Positions 8,398 through 18,432 of a stretch of 64,000 nt of DNA are shown here, in pieces; position 1 is the stretch's first letter; each line of letters starts with the position of its first letter. Made by a program: the position numbers and the translations under genes. The notes beneath the pieces are model-generated. The model made no database searches and had not been told where the DNA came from. It saw only the letters and a list, made by a program, of their open reading frames with translations. The DNA comes from an uncultured Marinoscillum sp. (lineage in GTDB: Bacteria > Bacteroidota > Bacteroidia > Cytophagales > MED-G16), in contig CABYXZ010000002.1 of the NCBI GenBank assembly GCA_902523065.1, forward strand, positions 186,001 through 250,000, read 5' to 3'.

Positions 8398-9637
8398 GTT
8401 ATTAGTAATTATTTTCTTTTTCATTGCTTTAAAGAATCACAATGTCTTATCTCAAAACTCACCTAAGGTCCCTAACTCTATTAGGATCGATAATATTCTT
8501 TTAAATATAAAACCTGAGGCTAAGGAAATTATACAGATAGAAGTTGACGCTTTACATGCCAATCAAAAATATTTTCAAATATTTATCGATAGAATTAATA
8601 TCTATTTTCCAATTATTGAAAATATTCTAGAGGAGGAAAATGTACCGGATGACTTAAAATATTTATCAGTTCAGGAGTCGGCTTTAATTTCTGATGCAGT
8701 CTCTTCTTCTAATGCTGTGGGATTCTGGCAATTTAAATCTGAAACAGGTAAGGAGTATGGACTTAATATCAATAGTAAAATTGACGAGAGAAAAAATATT
8801 TTTTCATCTACCAGAGCCGCAGCGAGATATATCAAGAATAGTAATTTTGTTTTTGAGAATTGGATATTTTCAATTTTATCATACCTAGAGGGTTTAAGTG
8901 GGGCTAAACTGAAAGTTGATCCGAAGCTTTACGGTGCAAAAAGATTAGATATTGACAAGGAAACACATTGGTATATTATTAAGTTTTTAGCTCACAAAGT
9001 CGCATTTCAGGATTTTGTCAATAATAAATCATATGACAAGACATATTCTGTTTATAAGAATCAATTATTTAATAATTTGGATGATATTTCTTCAGCTTTT
9101 TCAATTGAATATGAAAAACTAAAAAGTTTGAATAGATGGATTACTTCAAATGAAATTCCAAATGATAAGGAGTATTCATTTCTTATTCCAGTTGATATAG
9201 AATATTTAAATCAAAAAATAAGTTCTTTTGATGTTGATAAGGTAAAAGATTTTATTGAGTCTAAAATTAGTTCATCAATTGATATAAAAGTTAAAAATCT
9301 AATATCAAAAAGAACTATAATCCTTAATAATTTACCAGCTCTAATAGCAGACTCATCTGATGAGATGGAAAGTATTATTAAAACCTATGGTATATCAAAA
9401 AAAATGTTTGTGACATATAATGAGGTGGATAACTCACACAAAATTATTCCTGGTATTCCGTACTACTTTTCAAAAAAAAGAAAGAGGGGTAGAGTAGAGT
9501 CTTATTTTAAAGGTAGTGATCAGAGTTTATGGCAGGTATCACAACTTTTTGGTGTACAGCTAAAGAGTCTAAAAAAAATAAATAAAGGAAATAATTCAGA
9601 TAGGGTATTACTCAGAAGAAGATTTAATCTTTTATAA
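8387..9637 (+). CDS. Membrane-bound lytic murein transglycosylase, MltD-like
   Basis: This 416-aa exported enzyme is predicted to cleave peptidoglycan glycan strands. An N-terminal signal peptide ([23 protein letters not shown]) precedes an SLT domain at about 75-190. The presumptive catalytic Glu lies in [30 protein letters not shown], followed by the family's ARYIKNSN helix region. The C-terminal ~50 residues ([29 protein letters not shown]) look like a LysM murein-binding repeat. It overlaps the O-methyltransferase gene by 11 bases and the convergent oxidoreductase gene by 14, the deepest 3' overlap in the window. The LysM part is somewhat degenerate. Confidence 0.85.
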   Translation: MKNKLLVIIFFFIALKNHNVLSQNSPKVPNSIRIDNILLNIKPEAKEIIQIEVDALHANQKYFQIFIDRINIYFPIIENILEEENVPDDLKYLSVQESALISDAVSSSNAVGFWQFKSETGKEYGLNINSKIDERKNIFSSTRAAARYIKNSNFVFENWIFSILSYLEGLSGAKLKVDPKLYGAKRLDIDKETHWYIIKFLAHKVAFQDFVNNKSYDKTYSVYKNQLFNNLDDISSAFSIEYEKLKSLNRWITSNEIPNDKEYSFLIPVDIEYLNQKISSFDVDKVKDFIESKISSSIDIKVKNLISKRTIILNNLPALIADSSDEMESIIKTYGISKKMFVTYNEVDNSHKIIPGIPYYFSKKRKRGRVESYFKGSDQSLWQVSQLFGVQLKSLKKINKGNNSDRVLLRRRFNLL

Positions 9638-10820
9638 TTTTTTCAATTATTTTTCCATCAGATTTACTTTTCAAAATCAGTTTCTTATCTCCATAATGAG
9701 TTACCTCCTCCTTTACAAGGTAGTATTTATCATCGTAGCTGTCTAATGAACTTATTTTTTCAACACCTTCTTTACCTCTCCACATATCTAACTTAATCTT
9801 TTCCCACTTTTTAGACTTTATCGATTTGTATGATGCGTCAATAATAGCATTGACAATATATCCATCATAAAATGTTTCGGCAGGTGCTTCGCCCTTTTCA
9901 AGATTATCGAACATATCTGCAAACATGTGATTATAACCTAATTCATTTAGTTCATCACCAACTGGAAAGATCCAGCCTGAATCTGATTCTGCCTTTTCAG
10001 CTACATAATCTCCACCTTTTCCTGTAGTAAACATTTCAAAGCCTGTTCTTAAGAATGAGTTAACCCATATAGTTCCCTCAGTACCCATTACTTCATCCCT
10101 AAGGTCAAGACCACCTCTGAATGTCCAACTTACTTCGAATTGACCAATAGCTCCATTTTCATATTTTACAAGACCAATTGCGTGGTCTTCGGCATCTATT
10201 GGTTTAACTTGAGTGTCACCCCAGCACATAACTTCAATTGGCTTGATATCTTTTCCTATATAGTTTCTACTTATCTCGATACAATGACAATCCAGATCTA
10301 ATATACAACCACCTCCTGCTTGCTCTTTATCCCAAAACCATTCACTGTGAGGACCTGGATGAGTTTCTCTTGATTTTGTCCAAATTATTTTTCCAAGACT
10401 GCCAGCTTTTACACTTTCAACAGCTTTGAGAAACTTTGGGGTATAGCATAAATCTTCAAGGTAACCAGCAAAAATACCAGCTTTTTCAACAGCTTCAACC
10501 ATTCTTTTAGCCTCCTCTGCTGTCCTGCCAAGTGGTTTTGTACATATTACTGCCTTATTATGTTTGCAACATAGGTGTACTGCTTCTTCATGCAAATTAT
10601 TTGGAAGAGATATGCAAACTACGTCAACCTCAGGTCTAGATATTGATTCTTCCATGTCAGTAGTCCAGTGAGGCACATCGTAATCTTCAGCAAATTTTTT
10701 TGCACTTTCTTCCCTTCTAGAATAAATAGAAACAACACGGTCTTTATTTCTGTATCCATGTAAAGAATCGGTATAAAATCTACCTATAAAACCAGAGCCA
10801 AGCATTGAAATTTTTTGCAT
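9624..10820 (-). CDS. Gfo/Idh/MocA-family oxidoreductase, cytoplasmic
   Basis: This 398-aa NAD(P)-dependent sugar or polyol dehydrogenase starts with a Rossmann fold ([20 protein letters not shown]) and has the family's EKP-like motif as [19 protein letters not shown] (about 94-113). The C-terminal substrate domain includes [21 protein letters not shown], with the His of that segment near the active site. No signal peptide is present. It is 3 bases downstream of the MFS permease gene, forming an uptake-plus-oxidation operon. The family acts on many sugars (myo-inositol, glucose-fructose, 3-keto sugars), so the substrate is open. Confidence 0.88.
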   Translation of the reverse strand: MQKISMLGSGFIGRFYTDSLHGYRNKDRVVSIYSRREESAKKFAEDYDVPHWTTDMEESISRPEVDVVCISLPNNLHEEAVHLCCKHNKAVICTKPLGRTAEEAKRMVEAVEKAGIFAGYLEDLCYTPKFLKAVESVKAGSLGKIIWTKSRETHPGPHSEWFWDKEQAGGGCILDLDCHCIEISRNYIGKDIKPIEVMCWGDTQVKPIDAEDHAIGLVKYENGAIGQFEVSWTFRGGLDLRDEVMGTEGTIWVNSFLRTGFEMFTTGKGGDYVAEKAESDSGWIFPVGDELNELGYNHMFADMFDNLEKGEAPAETFYDGYIVNAIIDASYKSIKSKKWEKIKLDMWRGKEGVEKISSLDSYDDKYYLVKEEVTHYGDKKLILKSKSDGKIIEKIIKD

Positions 10821-10823
10821 GAT

Positions 10824-11999
10824 TTATTTATTTTTTTCTTTAAAAAATACAACTAGAAATAGTAAAACAGCACCTGAGATATATGCAGGAACCATCCATA
10901 TGTCACCCCAATTTTTAATTCCCTCGATAGTATTACTATCAGTTATGATTCCAGAGAACCAGGATCCTATTGTCATTCCAATTCCATAGGTTGCCACTGT
11001 AAATAGACCCTGTGCAGCATTTTTAATTTTTTCACCTGCTTTATTTTCAGTATACATGTAACCAGTAACAAAAAAGAAATCGTAACAGATTCCATGAAGT
11101 AAAATTCCCGAAATTATCATCCAATAATATGATTCTAAATCACCATTAGCAAAAAAGAAAAATCTTAGTGCCCAGGCAGCAATACCTATAATTAGAATAT
11201 TTTTGACTCCTAACCTATAATATAAAAAAGGAATAGCAAGAATAAATATGGCTTCGGATATCTGGCCATATGCCATTTTACCTGCTGCTCCTTCCATTCC
11301 CAAATCGTTTAAGAAAACATTGGTAAATGAGTAGTAGAAAGAAAGAGGTATACATATTAAAATTGCAGATATAAAAAATATAAGGTAGGATTTGTCTTTA
11401 AGTAATACAAGACCCTCCAACCCAAGAGGAGATCCTCCACTTTCACCTTTTGGAGGTACATTTGGAAGTGAGAAAGAAAATAAACCAAGAAGAATTGATG
11501 CTCCTGCTGCTATGTAGAAAGTGTACGCAAAATTTGTAATATTATTTTCAAGTTGAAGATAACCTATTATAAAACCTGCAACAATCCATCCAAACGTTCC
11601 AAAAAATCTTATTACTGGAAAAGTTTTTCCAGAATCGCTGACATTAGCAAAAACTATATTATTTGAAAGTGCAACGGTTGGCATATACATAAGCGAATAA
11701 ATCAGAATAGTGAGGATAAATAGGAAAGATGAAGAAATTTCAGTAGCATAAATTAAAAGAAGACCACCGACTATATGGAGAGCTCCCATAGCCTTTTGAG
11801 CAGAAAAGTATCTGTCAGCTATTGATCCAACAAAAAAAGGTGAAAAAATAGCAGCTACGGCAAATGCGCTATAAGCGGATCCAATTTCTTCACCTGAGGA
11901 ATTTAAAATCTTTGCCATGTATGTTCCAGCTGTCACAAACCATGCGCCCCATATAAAATATTGGAGGAACATCATCAAGGAAAGCTTGAAATTTTTCAT
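10824..11999 (-). CDS. MFS permease of the nucleoside:H+ symporter (NupG/XapB) type
   Basis: The 391-aa protein has about 12 hydrophobic segments. Its N-terminus (LSLMMFLQYFIWGAWFVTAG) and the segment GSIADRYFSAQKAMGALHIVGG are typical of the NupG-type nucleoside symporter branch of MFS. In Bacteroidota such proteins often sit with Gfo/Idh/MocA enzymes and probably carry sugars or sugar derivatives rather than nucleosides (inference from context). It is the first gene of a two-gene minus-strand operon and is divergent from the second Gfo/Idh/MocA gene across a 96-bp gap. Confidence 0.82.
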   Translation of the reverse strand: MKNFKLSLMMFLQYFIWGAWFVTAGTYMAKILNSSGEEIGSAYSAFAVAAIFSPFFVGSIADRYFSAQKAMGALHIVGGLLLIYATEISSSFLFILTILIYSLMYMPTVALSNNIVFANVSDSGKTFPVIRFFGTFGWIVAGFIIGYLQLENNITNFAYTFYIAAGASILLGLFSFSLPNVPPKGESGGSPLGLEGLVLLKDKSYLIFFISAILICIPLSFYYSFTNVFLNDLGMEGAAGKMAYGQISEAIFILAIPFLYYRLGVKNILIIGIAAWALRFFFFANGDLESYYWMIISGILLHGICYDFFFVTGYMYTENKAGEKIKNAAQGLFTVATYGIGMTIGSWFSGIITDSNTIEGIKNWGDIWMVPAYISGAVLLFLVVFFKEKNK

Positions 12000-12095
12000 T
12001 TTAGTTTGGTTAATTTTAATTGCTTTTAAGTTAAGAAAAAATTTTATAAATTAAAGTGATTTTATATCATTATTAAAACTAAACAACTACACCAA

Positions 12096-13550
12096 ATGCC
12101 ACCAAAAAAAAGTAAACTTTCTAAATCTAGGAGAGAATTTGTTAAAAATTCTGCAATTGTTGCCTCAAGTTTTTTCATAGTTCCTAGACATGTACTAGGA
12201 GGAGTAGGTTATACTTCACCAAGTGATAAGTTAAATTTAGCAGGTATTGGAATCGGAGGAAAAGGTACCTCTGATCTGTGGAATGCATCCAATGAAGGTA
12301 AAGAAAATGTTGTAGCAATGTGCGATGTTGATTCTGGAGAATACACAAAAACCTCAAGGGATAGATTTCCTAAAGCTCAGTTCTTTAAAGATTATAGAGA
12401 GATGTTTGATAAAGTAAAAGACATTGATGCTGTTACCATATCAACCCCTGATCATATGCATGCTATCCAAGCTATTGCTGCAATGCAAAGAGGAATTAAT
12501 GTATATGTACAGAAGCCCTTAACTCATAATATAAGAGAGGCAAGAATGTTAACAGAGATGGCTAGGGAAAATAAAATTGTTACTCAGATGGGAAATCAAG
12601 GAGCCTCTAACTCAGGAATGACAAAAGTTCAGGAGTGGTTTAATGATGGTAAGATTGGTACTGTTGATGAGGTATTTGTCTGGACTAATAGACCTGTCTG
12701 GCCTCAAGGTATTCCTGTCCCTAAACCAACTGGGTCATCCTCTCCTGATCATCTTGACTGGAATTTATGGTTAGGTACAGCGCCATACATACCATATTCT
12801 GATGCCTATCATCCATTTAATTGGAGAGGTTGGTGGGCGTATGGTACAGGTGCATTAGGTGATATGGGATGTCATATTATAGATGTTCCATTTAAGACAC
12901 TTGGTCTACATTATCCAACTGCTGTTGAGTGTAGTGTGGGTCAGGTATTTATTAATATGTGGGACCCAGAGTATATACCTGAGGGTTGTCCTCCATCATC
13001 ATCAGTTACTTTGGATTTTAGTGCAACAGAAAAAAATAATTCTCCGCTAAAAATGAGATGGCTTGATGGCGGTCTAAGGCCTCCACATCCTGATTTGATT
13101 CCAGCGAATGATTCTTTAGGAACCCCAAATAGTGGAAACGGAGTTATGATGATTGGATCAAAAGGTATCATTACCACTGGTGTGTATGGTTTTACTCCTA
13201 AACTTTACCTTGAGGGTGGAGAAAAAATTGAATTTGATACAAGTAATCAGCCAGGAAATGAATTTGGTCATCAATCAAAATGGGTTGCTGCGTGTAAGGC
13301 AGGTTTTAACAGTGATGAACATAAGAGTCTAACATCTTCTTTTGATTATTCTGGTCCTATGACTGAGACAGTTTTGATGGGAAATATAGCAATTAGGAGT
13401 TTTACTGAAATGAAAACAAATAAGAAAGGAGTATCATTTTATCCAGGTAGAAAGAAACTATTATGGGATGGTGAATCAATGAAAATCACAAATTATAATC
13501 CTGCAAATAGATTTGTAAGTAGATCTTACAGAAAGGGTTGGGAGGTTTAA
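12096..13550 (+). CDS. Gfo/Idh/MocA-family oxidoreductase with Tat signal, periplasmic
   Basis: The 484-aa protein begins with a twin-arginine signal (SRREFVKNSAIVASSFFIVP, about 10-29), so it should fold with its cofactor in the cytoplasm and be exported by Tat. The Rossmann region is LNLAGIGIGGKGTSDLW, followed by VVAMCDVD and the family motif VYVQKPLTHNIREARMLTEMA. The substrate domain includes WWAYGTGALGDMGCHIID with the conserved His. Trp-rich segments (LDWNLWLGTAPYIPYSDAYHPFNWRGWW) are typical of the Bacteroidota exported subgroup. It faces the permease/oxidoreductase operon. Its last 4 bases overlap the end of dnaX. Confidence 0.9.
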   Translation: MPPKKSKLSKSRREFVKNSAIVASSFFIVPRHVLGGVGYTSPSDKLNLAGIGIGGKGTSDLWNASNEGKENVVAMCDVDSGEYTKTSRDRFPKAQFFKDYREMFDKVKDIDAVTISTPDHMHAIQAIAAMQRGINVYVQKPLTHNIREARMLTEMARENKIVTQMGNQGASNSGMTKVQEWFNDGKIGTVDEVFVWTNRPVWPQGIPVPKPTGSSSPDHLDWNLWLGTAPYIPYSDAYHPFNWRGWWAYGTGALGDMGCHIIDVPFKTLGLHYPTAVECSVGQVFINMWDPEYIPEGCPPSSSVTLDFSATEKNNSPLKMRWLDGGLRPPHPDLIPANDSLGTPNSGNGVMMIGSKGIITTGVYGFTPKLYLEGGEKIEFDTSNQPGNEFGHQSKWVAACKAGFNSDEHKSLTSSFDYSGPMTETVLMGNIAIRSFTEMKTNKKGVSFYPGRKKLLWDGESMKITNYNPANRFVSRSYRKGWEV

Positions 13551-15190
13551 TACTCGTAATCCAAACCAAGTTTATTTTTTAACTCCTCTAGATTAGAATT
13601 TTGTTTTGATAAGTATTCAAACTTATCCTTGTTAGTGTAAATTGTTTTTTCCTTCTTTTTAATATTAACACTTGTTATAATCTCAATGTTTTTATTGAAT
13701 TTTTTTTTAAGAAAACCATGAAGTTTATTTTTTAAATCTTCAAAAATTGATAATTCCAACTCATTTTCCAGAGTTAAAGAAATAGCGTCGTTTTTAAGAG
13801 AAATTTTTCTTTTGAGAACTGCTTCCTCAGACTTTTTATTTTTTACACTTTCTCTAAAGTCCTGAATAGCGTCTTTTAAATTATTTTCATTGAGTTCATA
13901 ACTGTTCTGGGATTCATTATTATTATCATCAACTTTTTTAACTTCTTTTTTTTCAGCTGTTTGTTCTTTTAATATACTTCTTAAGTTCGGAGTGTCCTTT
14001 TCAATAATCTTATCTTCTTTAGTTATTGAAGCCTTTGTTTCCTTGATAGAGGCAACTTCTTTATTAATTTTTTTTGTTTCTACTGAATCTTCCTCTTTAG
14101 GTACCTCAACATTAACTATTTTAGTTTTTTTTTTATTTAGTGAACATAGTTTTAGTAAGAGGATTTCAGTATGAATTTGGTGGTCATTTGATTGCCTATA
14201 TTTAATACCAAAATCATTTAATATTTCTATTCCTGATTCTATAAGTGAATCTGATAACTCTTTTGATTGACTAACGTATTTTGATTTTTCAGACTCAGAT
14301 ACATCCATTAAATCGACAAGACCTTCATTTTTTGCATAGAGCAGATTTTTGAAGTGATTTGTCAAATCAGACAATAGATTAATACTTTCAAAACCATTTC
14401 TTATAATTTCATTGTGCAACATTATTGATTTCGTCACATCTCCAACATTTATGTAGCTAGATATTTTAAATAGATAATCACTATCTAAAATATTTAGATT
14501 ATTTGTAACATCTTCTAATTTTATTATAGGCTCTTTTATAAATGTTTTTATTAGATCTAATGTAGATAGAGCATCTCTCAGCGCTCCATCTGCTTTTCTG
14601 GCAATTAAGTGTAAAGCTTCATCTTCGAAACTTATTTTTTCTGATTCTAAAACTTCAGATAATTTATTTTTTATGTCAGGTATCTCAATTCTATTAAAAT
14701 CATAGATTTGACATCTGGATAGTATGGTTGGAATAACCTTATTCTTTTCTGTTGTTGCTAAAATAAAAATAGCATAGGAGGGTGGTTCTTCTAAAGTTTT
14801 AAGAAATGCATTAAATGCTGCATTGGACAACATGTGAACCTCATCAATAATATAAACTTTGAATTTTCCTGACTGAGGCGGATACCTTACCTGCTCAATA
14901 AGATTTCTTATGTCATCAACAGAATTATTTGATGCTGCATCTAATTCATAAATATTAAAATTATTTGAACTTTCAAGTGGGTTAGTAAAATCAAAATTAT
15001 TTATTTCGTTAGCTAATATTCTAGCACACGTTGTTTTACCTACGCCCCTAGGACCACAAAACAGTAGGGATTGAGCAACCTTATTATTTTTTACAGCATT
15101 TTGAAGAGTTGTTGTTACATGGTCTTGACCAACAACATCTTGGAATTTTGTTGGTCTATATTTTCTAGCCGATACTACATATTTTTCCAC
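13547..15190 (-). CDS. dnaX: DNA polymerase III subunits tau (and probably gamma)
   Basis: The 547-aa clamp-loader ATPase and replisome organiser has Walker A (FCGPRGVGKTTCARILA), Walker B/DExx (VYIIDEVHML), sensor 1 (FILATTEKNKVIPTILSRC, with the SRC arginine finger) and the domain II-III helices (ALRDALSTLDLI). The four-Cys zinc module of E. coli DnaX is absent: only NFDFTNPLESSNNFN lies between Walker A and ELDAASNN, which as I recall is normal in Flavobacteriia. Translation starts at a GTG (15190-15188). From about residue 352 the protein becomes Lys/Glu-rich, linking to the tau-specific C-terminus. An A10 tract sits exactly at that border (see separate feature). Confidence 0.95.
   Translation of the reverse strand: MEKYVVSARKYRPTKFQDVVGQDHVTTTLQNAVKNNKVAQSLLFCGPRGVGKTTCARILANEINNFDFTNPLESSNNFNIYELDAASNNSVDDIRNLIEQVRYPPQSGKFKVYIIDEVHMLSNAAFNAFLKTLEEPPSYAIFILATTEKNKVIPTILSRCQIYDFNRIEIPDIKNKLSEVLESEKISFEDEALHLIARKADGALRDALSTLDLIKTFIKEPIIKLEDVTNNLNILDSDYLFKISSYINVGDVTKSIMLHNEIIRNGFESINLLSDLTNHFKNLLYAKNEGLVDLMDVSESEKSKYVSQSKELSDSLIESGIEILNDFGIKYRQSNDHQIHTEILLLKLCSLNKKKTKIVNVEVPKEEDSVETKKINKEVASIKETKASITKEDKIIEKDTPNLRSILKEQTAEKKEVKKVDDNNNESQNSYELNENNLKDAIQDFRESVKNKKSEEAVLKRKISLKNDAISLTLENELELSIFEDLKNKLHGFLKKKFNKNIEIITSVNIKKKEKTIYTNKDKFEYLSKQNSNLEELKNKLGLDYEY
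14116..14135 (-). other. dnaX: A10 slippage site inside dnaX with stops in both alternative frames
   Basis: On the coding strand ten consecutive A (14134-14125) follow the T of an AAT codon at about residue 352, in the peptide SLNKKKTK. In a transcript with nine A the frame reads AAA CTA AAA TAG. With eleven A, or after a -1 ribosomal shift, it reads AAC TAA. Both give a 356-357-residue protein ending at the domain III border, i.e. a gamma-like subunit. Thermus dnaX makes gamma by transcriptional slippage on an A9 run and E. coli by -1 frameshifting, so the design is familiar. It is not demonstrated here. Confidence 0.6.
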
Positions 15191-15243
15191 ATATCTAAAT
15201 TAAATAAATTAGATTTGCACTACAATTTTGTTCTTTGTTTTTT

Positions 15244-15607
15244 GGGGTCGACTGGAATTGACAGTATGACAAATTTTATTTTTGCATGTCGGGTGAAGTT
15301 AACATCCGCGACTAAATACAAATTTTTATAAACGGCGAACGTAAATACGATTACGCTATGGCAGTTTAAATTCAAAGAATTTAAATAACCACATCATTTT
15401 TAGCTTTGATCTTCAGTTAAATTATATGATGTCATAAGAAGATCTCACATATATTTTCCTCTATAATTATATATGGAAATCCAGATAGATAAGGTTAGAA
15501 GTTGGTTGATATTTTCCTGCTCTTTCTCGAAAATTAAAAATTATCTAAGCATGTAGACGGAATATTATTTCCATATCTGGACGCGGGTTCGAATCCCGCC
15601 GACTCCA
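15244..15607 (+). ncRNA. ssrA: Transfer-messenger RNA (tmRNA)
   Basis: tmRNA rescues stalled ribosomes and tags their products for proteolysis. The 5' end GGGGTCGACTGG pairs with the 3' end CGACTCC as the tRNA-like acceptor stem (7 pairs including one G-U). A canonical T arm (GCGGGTTCGAATCCCGC) lies at 15584-15600. The tag reading frame starts at the resume codon GGC at 15334. The discriminator A is at 15607. The genome continues CTA rather than CCA, so the CCA end must be added enzymatically. Those CTA bases are the stop codon of the convergent aconitase gene. No clear promoter is visible in the 53 bases upstream. Confidence 0.96.
15334..15369 (+). other. ssrA: tmRNA proteolysis-tag reading frame
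   Basis: From the resume codon GGC the internal frame reads GERKYDYAMAV and ends at TAA (15367-15369). The GE start and the aromatic/YA centre fit Bacteroidota tags. The C-terminus AMAV differs from the ALAA ending I recall for most Bacteroidota, the part that ClpXP reads. Because the encoded Ala is added first and AAC GGC GAA is the usual resume context, I am fairly sure of the frame. Confidence 0.8.
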
Positions 15608-18406
15608 CTAATATGTAAGTATGTGACTAGGTTTAGATGTCATCCCACTAAGAGGCGGTGCAAAGCGTGTTAGTTTAATGCCGTTAACAGCAATTTTATA
15701 TTCATCAAGTGTAGGTATTCTTCCTAGTATGGCAGATAGAACCACAACAGGTGTAGATGCTAGTAATGACTCTCCCTTTTTACGATCAGAATCTTTCACA
15801 ACTCTACCCTTAAATAATCTTGTTGATGTTGACATCACAGTGTCTCCTCTTTCGGCCTTCTCTTGATTTCCCATACATAAATTACAGCCTGGCCTCTCCA
15901 GGTAAAGAATATTTTCGTATTCTGTTCTTGCAATACTTTTAGGAGCATCATCATCAAATTCAAACCCTGAATACTTCTGAAGAATCTCCCAGTCACCCTC
16001 ATCCTTTAATTCTTCAATTATATTATATGTTGGAGCCGTTAAAACTAAAGGAGCTTTAAACTCTACTTTCCCATTTATCTCCTCTAAATTTCTAAGCATT
16101 TTTGATACTATTTTTATATCTCCTTTATGAACCATGCATGATCCTACAAAGCCAAGATCTACCTTTTTTTCTCCTTTGTAAAATGAAAGTTCTCTAATTG
16201 TGTCATGGGTATATCTCTTAGAAATATCTTCGTTATTTACATCGGGGTCTGCAATCATTGGTTCTTCAATAACTTCAAGATCAACAACAAATTCAGCATA
16301 ATATTTAGCATTTTCGTCAGGGGTTAGTGGTGGTCTTTCTCCTGACTTAATTTCTTCAATTCTTTCATTTGCTTTATCAACTAAGTATTGAAGTACTTTT
16401 TTCTTATTGTCCATACCCTTGTCAATCATTGTCTGAATTCTTTCACGAGCAATCTGTAAAGATTCAATTAGAGTGTCATCTTGAGATATACATATTGATG
16501 CTTTGGCTTTCATCTCTGCTGTCCAGTCAGTGAAGGTAAATGCTTGATCTGATGGAAGGGTTCCAATATGAACTTCAATAACTCTACCCTGAAATACATT
16601 TTCTCCCCCGAACTCTTTCAACATCTGAGACTGAGTTGCATGAACAACATCTCTAAAATCCATGTGGTCTTGCATCTCTCCTTTGAAAGTGACTTTAACA
16701 GATTCAGGTATAGGCATTGATGCTTCACCTGTAGCTAGTGCAAGAGCAACTGTTCCTGAGTCAGCTCCAAAAGCAACTCCCTTTGACATTCTCGTATGAG
16801 AATCTCCACCTATAATAATAGCCCAATCATCTATAGTTATATCATTTAATACTTTGTGAATAACATCTGTTAGTGGATGATATTTATTTTCTGGGTCTCT
16901 TGCAGTTATAAGACCAAAATCATTCATAAATTTCATCAATTTTGGTATATTTTCTTGAGATGATTGATCCCAAACAGACGCTGTGTGACATCCCGATTGA
17001 TAGCCTCCGTCAAGGATAGGAGATATAACTTTTGCAGCCATCATCTCTAATTCCTGAGATGTCATAAGACCAGTTGTATCTTGAGATCCAACAATATTTA
17101 CCTCTACTCTTGTGTAGGATCCAGAGTGAAGTATTTTTCCAGAATTACCAACTGCATTTTTATTGAATATTTTTTCTACAGCAGTAAGACCTTGATCTTT
17201 ATGAGATATTTCTTTGAAAGGTGAAAACACTTCTGGAATTTCAATACCTAAGGTTTTTGAAGCAAACGTTTGAAGTTTTTTACCAAAGACAACAGAGTAT
17301 GATCCACCTGCTCTCATAAATTCCATCTTCTGAGGAGTAAAAGCTGAAGAAATATCCATTAATTCTTTATCTCCATTGTATAATTTTTTAGTTTTTGTAT
17401 CAATAGTAAGTAGGGTTCCAGTATCAACGGAATAGGTTCTTTTTAGAATAGGCTCCCCATCTTTATTAAGTAGTAAATTACCATCATCATCATATGTTTT
17501 GACCCAATTTTTTAGATCTAAACCGATACCACCTGTCACTCCCACAGTTGTCATAAAAATTGGAGATATACCATTTGTTCCAGCAACAACTGGCGCTATA
17601 TTTATAAATGGAACATATTTGCTTGCTTGTTTTCCAATCCAAAGAGCCACGTTATTAACACCTGACATCCTTGATGAACCAACACCCATCGTACCCTTTT
17701 CAGCAACTAACATAATCCTTTTTTCTGGATATCTTTTTTGAAGCTCAACCAACTCTTTTTGTTTCTCAATGTCATGATCAAACATTGATTTACCATGAAG
17801 TTCTCTGTCAGATCTTGAATGGGCATCACCACCAGGTGATAGAAGGTCGGTAGAAATATCACCTATCCCTGCAACAAACGTTACAAGTTCAATTTTCTCT
17901 GGAATCTTAGGTAGATTGGTAAAAAACTCAGCTTTGGAATAACTATGGAGAAGGTCCTTCGCAACGGCATTACCTTTATCATATGCCTTTTTGATACGTT
18001 CCATGTCTGCCTCATACAGGAAAACTTGTGTTTTTAAAACATCTAAGGCTTTTCTGTTTTGGATTGAGTCCGTATCTAGTGCTAAATCTAGAAGAACTTC
18101 TATGGACGGTCCTCCTTTCATATGAGATAGGAGTTCGTAAGCATAATCAGTTGATATTTCTTCAACTTTAATGTTACCAGTAATAATTTCTTTTAAGAAT
18201 TTAGATTTTACATTCGCTGCACTAGTAGTACCTGGGAGAACATTGTAAATAAAGAATTGTAATGATTTGGATCTCTCCTTGTTATTAAGGTCTTTAATAT
18301 TTGAAATGATCTCACTTAAAAGTAGAGCATCATCAATAGGTTTCGGCTTCAGACCTAACTTCTCTCTATCTTTTATGTCAATCAGATACTCACTATACCT
18401 ACTCAT
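15608..18406 (-). CDS. acnB: Bifunctional aconitate hydratase 2 / 2-methylisocitrate dehydratase
   Basis: AcnB interconverts citrate and isocitrate in the TCA cycle with a [4Fe-4S] cluster. The 932-aa protein has the AcnB-specific N-terminal HEAT-like domain (about 1-160), the swivel domain, and then catalytic domains with GGYQSGCHTASVWD (first cluster Cys), IIGGDSHTRMSKGVAFGADSGTVALALATG and LERPGCNLCMGNQEKAERGDTVMSTSTRLFKGR (remaining cluster Cys and substrate Arg). Length and domain order exclude AcnA. The stop codon directly abuts the tmRNA 3' end. A strong promoter lies upstream at 18433-18462. Confidence 0.96.
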   Translation of the reverse strand: MSRYSEYLIDIKDREKLGLKPKPIDDALLLSEIISNIKDLNNKERSKSLQFFIYNVLPGTTSAANVKSKFLKEIITGNIKVEEISTDYAYELLSHMKGGPSIEVLLDLALDTDSIQNRKALDVLKTQVFLYEADMERIKKAYDKGNAVAKDLLHSYSKAEFFTNLPKIPEKIELVTFVAGIGDISTDLLSPGGDAHSRSDRELHGKSMFDHDIEKQKELVELQKRYPEKRIMLVAEKGTMGVGSSRMSGVNNVALWIGKQASKYVPFINIAPVVAGTNGISPIFMTTVGVTGGIGLDLKNWVKTYDDDGNLLLNKDGEPILKRTYSVDTGTLLTIDTKTKKLYNGDKELMDISSAFTPQKMEFMRAGGSYSVVFGKKLQTFASKTLGIEIPEVFSPFKEISHKDQGLTAVEKIFNKNAVGNSGKILHSGSYTRVEVNIVGSQDTTGLMTSQELEMMAAKVISPILDGGYQSGCHTASVWDQSSQENIPKLMKFMNDFGLITARDPENKYHPLTDVIHKVLNDITIDDWAIIIGGDSHTRMSKGVAFGADSGTVALALATGEASMPIPESVKVTFKGEMQDHMDFRDVVHATQSQMLKEFGGENVFQGRVIEVHIGTLPSDQAFTFTDWTAEMKAKASICISQDDTLIESLQIARERIQTMIDKGMDNKKKVLQYLVDKANERIEEIKSGERPPLTPDENAKYYAEFVVDLEVIEEPMIADPDVNNEDISKRYTHDTIRELSFYKGEKKVDLGFVGSCMVHKGDIKIVSKMLRNLEEINGKVEFKAPLVLTAPTYNIIEELKDEGDWEILQKYSGFEFDDDAPKSIARTEYENILYLERPGCNLCMGNQEKAERGDTVMSTSTRLFKGRVVKDSDRKKGESLLASTPVVVLSAILGRIPTLDEYKIAVNGIKLTRFAPPLSGMTSKPSHILTY

Positions 18407-18432
18407 ATGATCCGCGTTTACTTATTACTAAG

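Noticed and set aside
15071..15331. 86-codon plus-strand frame running into the tmRNA
   Set aside because: Antisense to the conserved DnaX N-terminus and ends inside tmRNA.
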